DNA from: a virus | IMG/VR virus record: IMGVR_UViG_3300025889_000885 | Span: 1-25,055 of that record | Direction: 5' to 3' (one strand) | DNA length: 25,055 nt | In this document: positions 21,738 through 25,055 of the stretch, piece by piece | How the letters are laid out: every line of letters begins with the position of its first letter | Numbering within the stretch: position 1 is the first letter of the stretch | Program-made: the position numbers and the translations under genes | Notes under the pieces: model-generated | What the model was told of the DNA's origin: nothing | What the model saw: only the letters and a program-made list of their open reading frames with translations | Database searches by the model: none

Positions 21738-24104
21738 ATGGCTATCGGACCAGAGCAGGGCATCATGGCACTCCCGGAAAACCAAGGAATGCAAGCTCCT
21801 CAGTTGAGCATGATGGATTCCTATGACGCGATGCAGCAAGGCCTGAAACAGGCTCGACCTGATGCTCATATGGAAATGCGGGAAATGTTGGATGAACTTC
21901 GCCCTGCACTGGATGAGTTAACGGATGAGCAACTTGGGCTATTAATCCAAGCAATACAAGATTTATACGGTGATCCACAGAACTATCAAGCAAAAGTTCA
22001 GGAGCTTGTAAAAAATAGGTTCATTGAATCAGCGGACGAGCTTCCGCCAGAGTACGACGAGCAGTTCATCGCTACGTTGTTAATGGTCCTTATTGATGTC
22101 CAGCAGTCCCGCCAGCAGGGCGCATCCGCTCCCATGCCTCAGGAAGCAGGTGGAATAGCCCCCGGCATGATGCCCCCGCCACAGCAGTTTGCTCGGGGTG
22201 GCATTGCTGAAGCTGCGCGGATCGTGGCCCAACAAGGTCGTAATGGCGATACGATGTTGGCGCACATTACTCCGGAAGAGGCTAGGTTCTTACGTGCTCG
22301 AGGTGGTTCAGGGACGATAAATCCTGTAACGGGCCTTCCTGAGTTTTGGCCGCTTCTTTCTCGCAAACGGGGTATTGGCAAGACTGTATCAAAGGCGTTG
22401 TCCAGCCCGGTAGGGCGCATTCTTGGCACTATTGCGTTAGGCATGGTCCTCGGACCGGCAGTCGGGGCCCTAATGCCCGGTTTATCTGCGGGCATGGCCG
22501 CAGGGGTCACAGGTGCCTTGTCTTCTGGTTTAGTAACCGCGGCTACTGGCGGTGACCTCAAGTCGATCCTGACCTCTGCTGCAACTGGATTCTTGGCGGC
22601 TCCCGGCGGCCCTGTAGGCAACTGGATTGGTAAATACACTGCGCAAGTGGGCATAACCAATGCGGCAGCACAGGCAGCTATAACTGGGGCGGTGACAGGT
22701 ACAGGCGCAGGTCTGATCAGTGGTCAAAACCTGAAGGAATCGTTGAAGGCAGGTTTGACTCAGGGTATTATCTCTGGCGGCTTGGCACTGGCCACGGGGG
22801 CAAAACCCATAGAGGCAGAAAAAGCGGCGCAGGATGCATCGACGGAGGCAACCTCGTCGGGTATGAAGCTAGAGCCTTTGGAAAGTGCCTCCCTTGAAGA
22901 TATGGCTCAAGCAAGTGCGGCAAAAGCTGGGAGCAGTCCTAACTATGTTCCTACAACAGATGCGAACGGTAATTTGGGGTTCTATGACAGGTTTAATGGG
23001 AATAAATTTATTCCTGCAAACTCAGCTGAAGCAAAAGCATTAGGTCTAGGTACCCCCCAATATGACCCGAACTTAAATGCTCCGGGTAAAGATATTTTTG
23101 CCCAAAAGCCGGGGATGTCTCAATCTCAGTTGGCCAGCCAAAACCTGACTGCGGCTAAGTCCCAAGTTATTCCACAAGGTCAGTTGGCGAACTTAAACGA
23201 GCCTTCGACTAATATTTTTGCCCAAAAGGCGGGGATGTCTCAGGCGGACTATGCAAGAAAATTAGCACAGGCAGACGCAGCCAGCTTTAATTCTTTTCAA
23301 GATCTAACAAGTGTAGATCAAGCAAGGAAAGGTCTGTCAGATCAAACCATGGGTCTTTACGATAGAGGCCGTGCGCAATCCCTCTCATCTCCTTCTTCTC
23401 CTTCGTTTATGGACAAGGTGGAGGGCCTATATGATAAGTATCTTTCTCCTGCGGAGCGCGGCAAGGCAGGTATGGCCGAGGCACAGAAGGCCTATTCCAG
23501 TACATTAGCTAGTACAGGAAGTAAAGAACTTGCAATGAAGGCATACGATGCGGCAATGCCCGGAGTAATTTCTACCTATGGTCCTATAACCGCCGCTGGC
23601 ATTGGTACGCTGTATGCAGCGGGGGCGTTTAAGACCCCAGAAGAGGAGCCTCTACCGGAAGAGTTTAGTGGGCCAACTGGGCAAGAGCTTTTACGCCAAG
23701 ACCCAAACAAATATCTTGTACAAGGGTTGCCCGGCGTTCAATATGACTCTTCTGGAAACATTACGGGGAGGTCCGCTTTTGGCCCTTCTTACTCCCTTTC
23801 TGATGTTCGTGTGGCGAGTAACTATCCCTCTTCTTATTCTCCCCAAAGAAGGTCTGGATTTAGCGGATTTTTTGCAGATGGCGGTATTGCAGCCTTGGCG
23901 CAAGGCGGATATCCTAGAATGAATGGCCAGATTAACGGTCCGGGGACAGAAAAGTCCGATTCCATTCCTGCCATGCTCTCCGATGGCGAATTCGTCATGA
24001 CAGCCAAAGCTGTGCGTGGCGCAGGTGGCGGTAGCCGCCGCGAAGGTGCTAAACGCATGTACGCACTGATGCATCAACTAGAACGCAACGCCGCACGAGG
24101 ATAA
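21738..24104 (+). CDS. Large Gly/Ala-rich virion protein, candidate ejection protein
   Basis: 788 residues with AAGGA upstream. Residues 1-135 are acidic/helical (MREMLDELRPALDELTDEQL). At about 149-196 are FARGGIAEAARIVAQQG and MLAHITPEEARFLRARGGSG, a recurring phage motif. About 215-345 are Gly/Ala-rich and hydrophobic (RILGTIALGMVLGPAVGALM; GAGLISGQNLKESLKAG), able to form membrane-inserting helices. A 40-codon tandem unit with IFAQKxGMSQ lies at about 453-502. The C-terminus has FFADGGIAALAQGGYPRM and SDSIPAMLSDGEFVMTAKAV. The last phrase is shared with internal or tape-measure-like phage proteins. With no classical tape measure present, an ejected pore or internal virion protein is likely by inference. 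Confidence 0.68.
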   Translation: MAIGPEQGIMALPENQGMQAPQLSMMDSYDAMQQGLKQARPDAHMEMREMLDELRPALDELTDEQLGLLIQAIQDLYGDPQNYQAKVQELVKNRFIESADELPPEYDEQFIATLLMVLIDVQQSRQQGASAPMPQEAGGIAPGMMPPPQQFARGGIAEAARIVAQQGRNGDTMLAHITPEEARFLRARGGSGTINPVTGLPEFWPLLSRKRGIGKTVSKALSSPVGRILGTIALGMVLGPAVGALMPGLSAGMAAGVTGALSSGLVTAATGGDLKSILTSAATGFLAAPGGPVGNWIGKYTAQVGITNAAAQAAITGAVTGTGAGLISGQNLKESLKAGLTQGIISGGLALATGAKPIEAEKAAQDASTEATSSGMKLEPLESASLEDMAQASAAKAGSSPNYVPTTDANGNLGFYDRFNGNKFIPANSAEAKALGLGTPQYDPNLNAPGKDIFAQKPGMSQSQLASQNLTAAKSQVIPQGQLANLNEPSTNIFAQKAGMSQADYARKLAQADAASFNSFQDLTSVDQARKGLSDQTMGLYDRGRAQSLSSPSSPSFMDKVEGLYDKYLSPAERGKAGMAEAQKAYSSTLASTGSKELAMKAYDAAMPGVISTYGPITAAGIGTLYAAGAFKTPEEEPLPEEFSGPTGQELLRQDPNKYLVQGLPGVQYDSSGNITGRSAFGPSYSLSDVRVASNYPSSYSPQRRSGFSGFFADGGIAALAQGGYPRMNGQINGPGTEKSDSIPAMLSDGEFVMTAKAVRGAGGGSRREGAKRMYALMHQLERNAARG
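23092..23242 (+). repeat. Direct repeat of 31 bases, spaced 120 bases apart, inside the large virion gene
   Basis: Copies lie at 23092-23122 and 23212-23242, 30 of 31 bases identical by reading. The mismatch is C at 23109 versus G at 23229. Spacing is exactly 120 bases, so the frame is kept and both encode IFAQKxGMSQ. The bases between the copies differ much more. This points to a retained 40-codon unit duplication or to selection on the motif. Confidence 0.88.
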
Positions 24105-24107
24105 GTC

Positions 24108-24947
24108 ATGGCAGATACAACTACCCAAATAGTCAGGGAAGCGCCCGAAGTAGAAGCCTATAAGCTGGGGCTATTGCAGTCCGCCAAAGCCCTTCCAGCC
24201 CCTACGTTACCTGCGTATCAAATTGCAGGTATGGCCCCGGGCCAAGAGCAAGCACTCCAGAGGGGTATGGAAGGAATTGGTGCCTATCAGCCTTATTTAG
24301 CGCAAGCTGGAGCAGGACTGACCGCCGCACAGCAAATGGCAACGCCAGCGGGGGTTAGCCAGTACATGTCGCCTTACCAGCAGCAGGTGATTGATGTGGC
24401 GATGCAAAATATTAATCGCCAAGGGGATATTGCGCGGCAGAATGCACAGGCACAGGCGGTTCGTTCGGGTGCATTTGGGGGCTCCCGGGAAGGTATCCAG
24501 AGAGCAGAGATGGAGCGCGGGCTGGCGGAAACGCGTAATACTACGCTGGCCAATCTTTTGAATCAGGGGTACCAACAAGCTGCTTCGCAATCATTACAGG
24601 GGGCACAACTGCAAGGTCAATTGGCGCAGGGGATCGGGGCTCTCGGAGCACAAGCGCAAGGTCTGGGGCAGCAGGATGTCACCTTCCAGTACGGTTTGGG
24701 TCAGCAGCAGCAAAGTCAGCAGCAGCGAGAACTCGATGCCCTCCGCGCTTCGCAGTTGCAAAGTGCTTATCAGCCATATCAGCAGTTGGCTTTCTTGTCC
24801 GATATTTATAAGGGAGCTCCGTCAACACAGATGGCAATGACCTCACAGTCCACTGCTGCACCAAGTCCTTTCCAACAGATAGCTGGTACTGCTACAGGCC
24901 TATTAGGAACCGCAGGTGCGGTGAAAGCCGCTGGCGGCCTCTTTTAA
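24108..24947 (+). CDS. Gln/Ala-rich virion protein, possible internal virion protein
   Basis: 279 residues, 3 bases after the previous stop, with GAGGAT upstream. The body is helical and rich in Gln, Ala and Gly: QYMSPYQQQVIDVAMQNINR, then AQAVRSGAFGGSREGIQRAE and MERGLAETRNTTLANLLNQG. Near 24704-24726 the DNA has CAG-rich tracts giving QQQQSQQQRE. A hydrophobic C-terminus (IAGTATGLLGTAGAVKAAGG) may touch a membrane. Proteins with the SPYQQxVxDxAxxxxxRxxDI and RSGAFGGSR motifs are frequent in podovirus-like environmental genomes, where they are annotated only as structural. Ejected internal protein is the best guess. Confidence 0.68.
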   Translation: MADTTTQIVREAPEVEAYKLGLLQSAKALPAPTLPAYQIAGMAPGQEQALQRGMEGIGAYQPYLAQAGAGLTAAQQMATPAGVSQYMSPYQQQVIDVAMQNINRQGDIARQNAQAQAVRSGAFGGSREGIQRAEMERGLAETRNTTLANLLNQGYQQAASQSLQGAQLQGQLAQGIGALGAQAQGLGQQDVTFQYGLGQQQQSQQQRELDALRASQLQSAYQPYQQLAFLSDIYKGAPSTQMAMTSQSTAAPSPFQQIAGTATGLLGTAGAVKAAGGLF

Positions 24948-24956
24948 GGAAAAACC

Positions 24957-25055
24957 ATGAAACAAGATGTCCTCAAGCGAGGTATGTTTTCAAAGCCGAT
25001 GTCAAAGTCCTCTCGCAATAGCGGGATTATGGAGGGGTTTGAAGATGAGATGGAC
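24957..25055 (+). CDS. Unknown phage gene, 3' end outside the window
   Basis: The first 33 codons are visible and the frame is open to the right edge. AAGGA (24946-24950) lies in the usual place before the ATG and overlaps the previous stop. The start is basic (MKQDVLKRGMFSKPMSKSSR), then turns acidic (GFEDEMD). An R-G-M-F-x-x-P start is frequent among phage virion genes in this position, but too little is visible to name the product. Confidence 0.7.
   Translation, partial: MKQDVLKRGMFSKPMSKSSRNSGIMEGFEDEMD

Noticed and set aside
24704-24726. CAG-rich tract as a microsatellite or mobile repeat.
   Set aside because: It is short and encodes a normal Gln-rich part of the protein; no repeat elsewhere in the window.

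Overview
The window is a 25 kb slice of a tailed double-stranded DNA bacteriophage genome (Caudoviricetes). It is all virion structure, host attachment and lysis. Every supported gene is on the + strand. Genes are packed with gaps of a few bases or with ATGA, GTGA and TAATG overlaps, and most have an AGGAG/AAGGA-type ribosome binding site. There is no terminase, portal, replication gene, integrase, tRNA, CRISPR array or insertion sequence. The gene set resembles the many uncultured marine and freshwater phages known mainly from metagenomes. The host is probably a Gram-negative bacterium, because the lysis pair (GTA-type three-TM holin plus GH108 muramidase) is typical of proteobacterial phages, but the species cannot be read from the sequence. 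Two adaptor-like proteins and a large nozzle-like protein, with no sheath, tail tube or classic tape measure, suggest a short-tailed (podovirus-like) particle.

Layout. (1) 2-2833, head: scaffold C-terminal part, a conserved unknown, a decoration-like protein and the major capsid protein, closed by a strong UACG-loop terminator. (2) 2834-2984, the only noticeable intergenic region, with a perfect 10-bp inverted repeat. (3) 2985-4557, six small genes; three encode basic proteins that end in cysteine. (4) 4558-7223, connector and small virion proteins: two adaptor-like proteins flanking a zinc-ribbon protein, then two beta-rich proteins. (5) 7227-10443, fibres: a W-x-x-I repeat protein, a long tail fibre and a polyglycine adhesin. 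(6) 10440-13008, a conserved unknown, then a run of double-stranded beta-helix (DSBH) type proteins, including two clear 2-oxoglutarate/Fe(II) oxygenases. (7) 13014-14552, lysis: coiled-coil membrane protein, holin, endolysin. (8) 14565-17836, another appendage protein and two tandem paralogous seven-bladed beta-propellers. (9) 17863-21706, a small helical protein, a tail assembly chaperone-like protein, the nozzle and a fibre with a C1q/TNF-like tip. (10) 21738 to the right edge: a large Gly/Ala-rich protein, a Gln-rich protein and a truncated gene, candidates for ejected or internal virion proteins.

How it fits together: head genes build the capsid; adaptors and nozzle build the tail on the portal (off the left edge); several fibres, the polyglycine adhesin and the propellers provide host recognition; holin and endolysin release progeny. 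The oxygenases may hydroxylate virion or host proteins. The least explained parts are the oxygenase cassette next to the polyglycine adhesin, the propeller pair, and the Cys-terminated basic proteins that share a Gly-Gly motif with the large protein at 21738. Family names are from pattern recognition without database searches.
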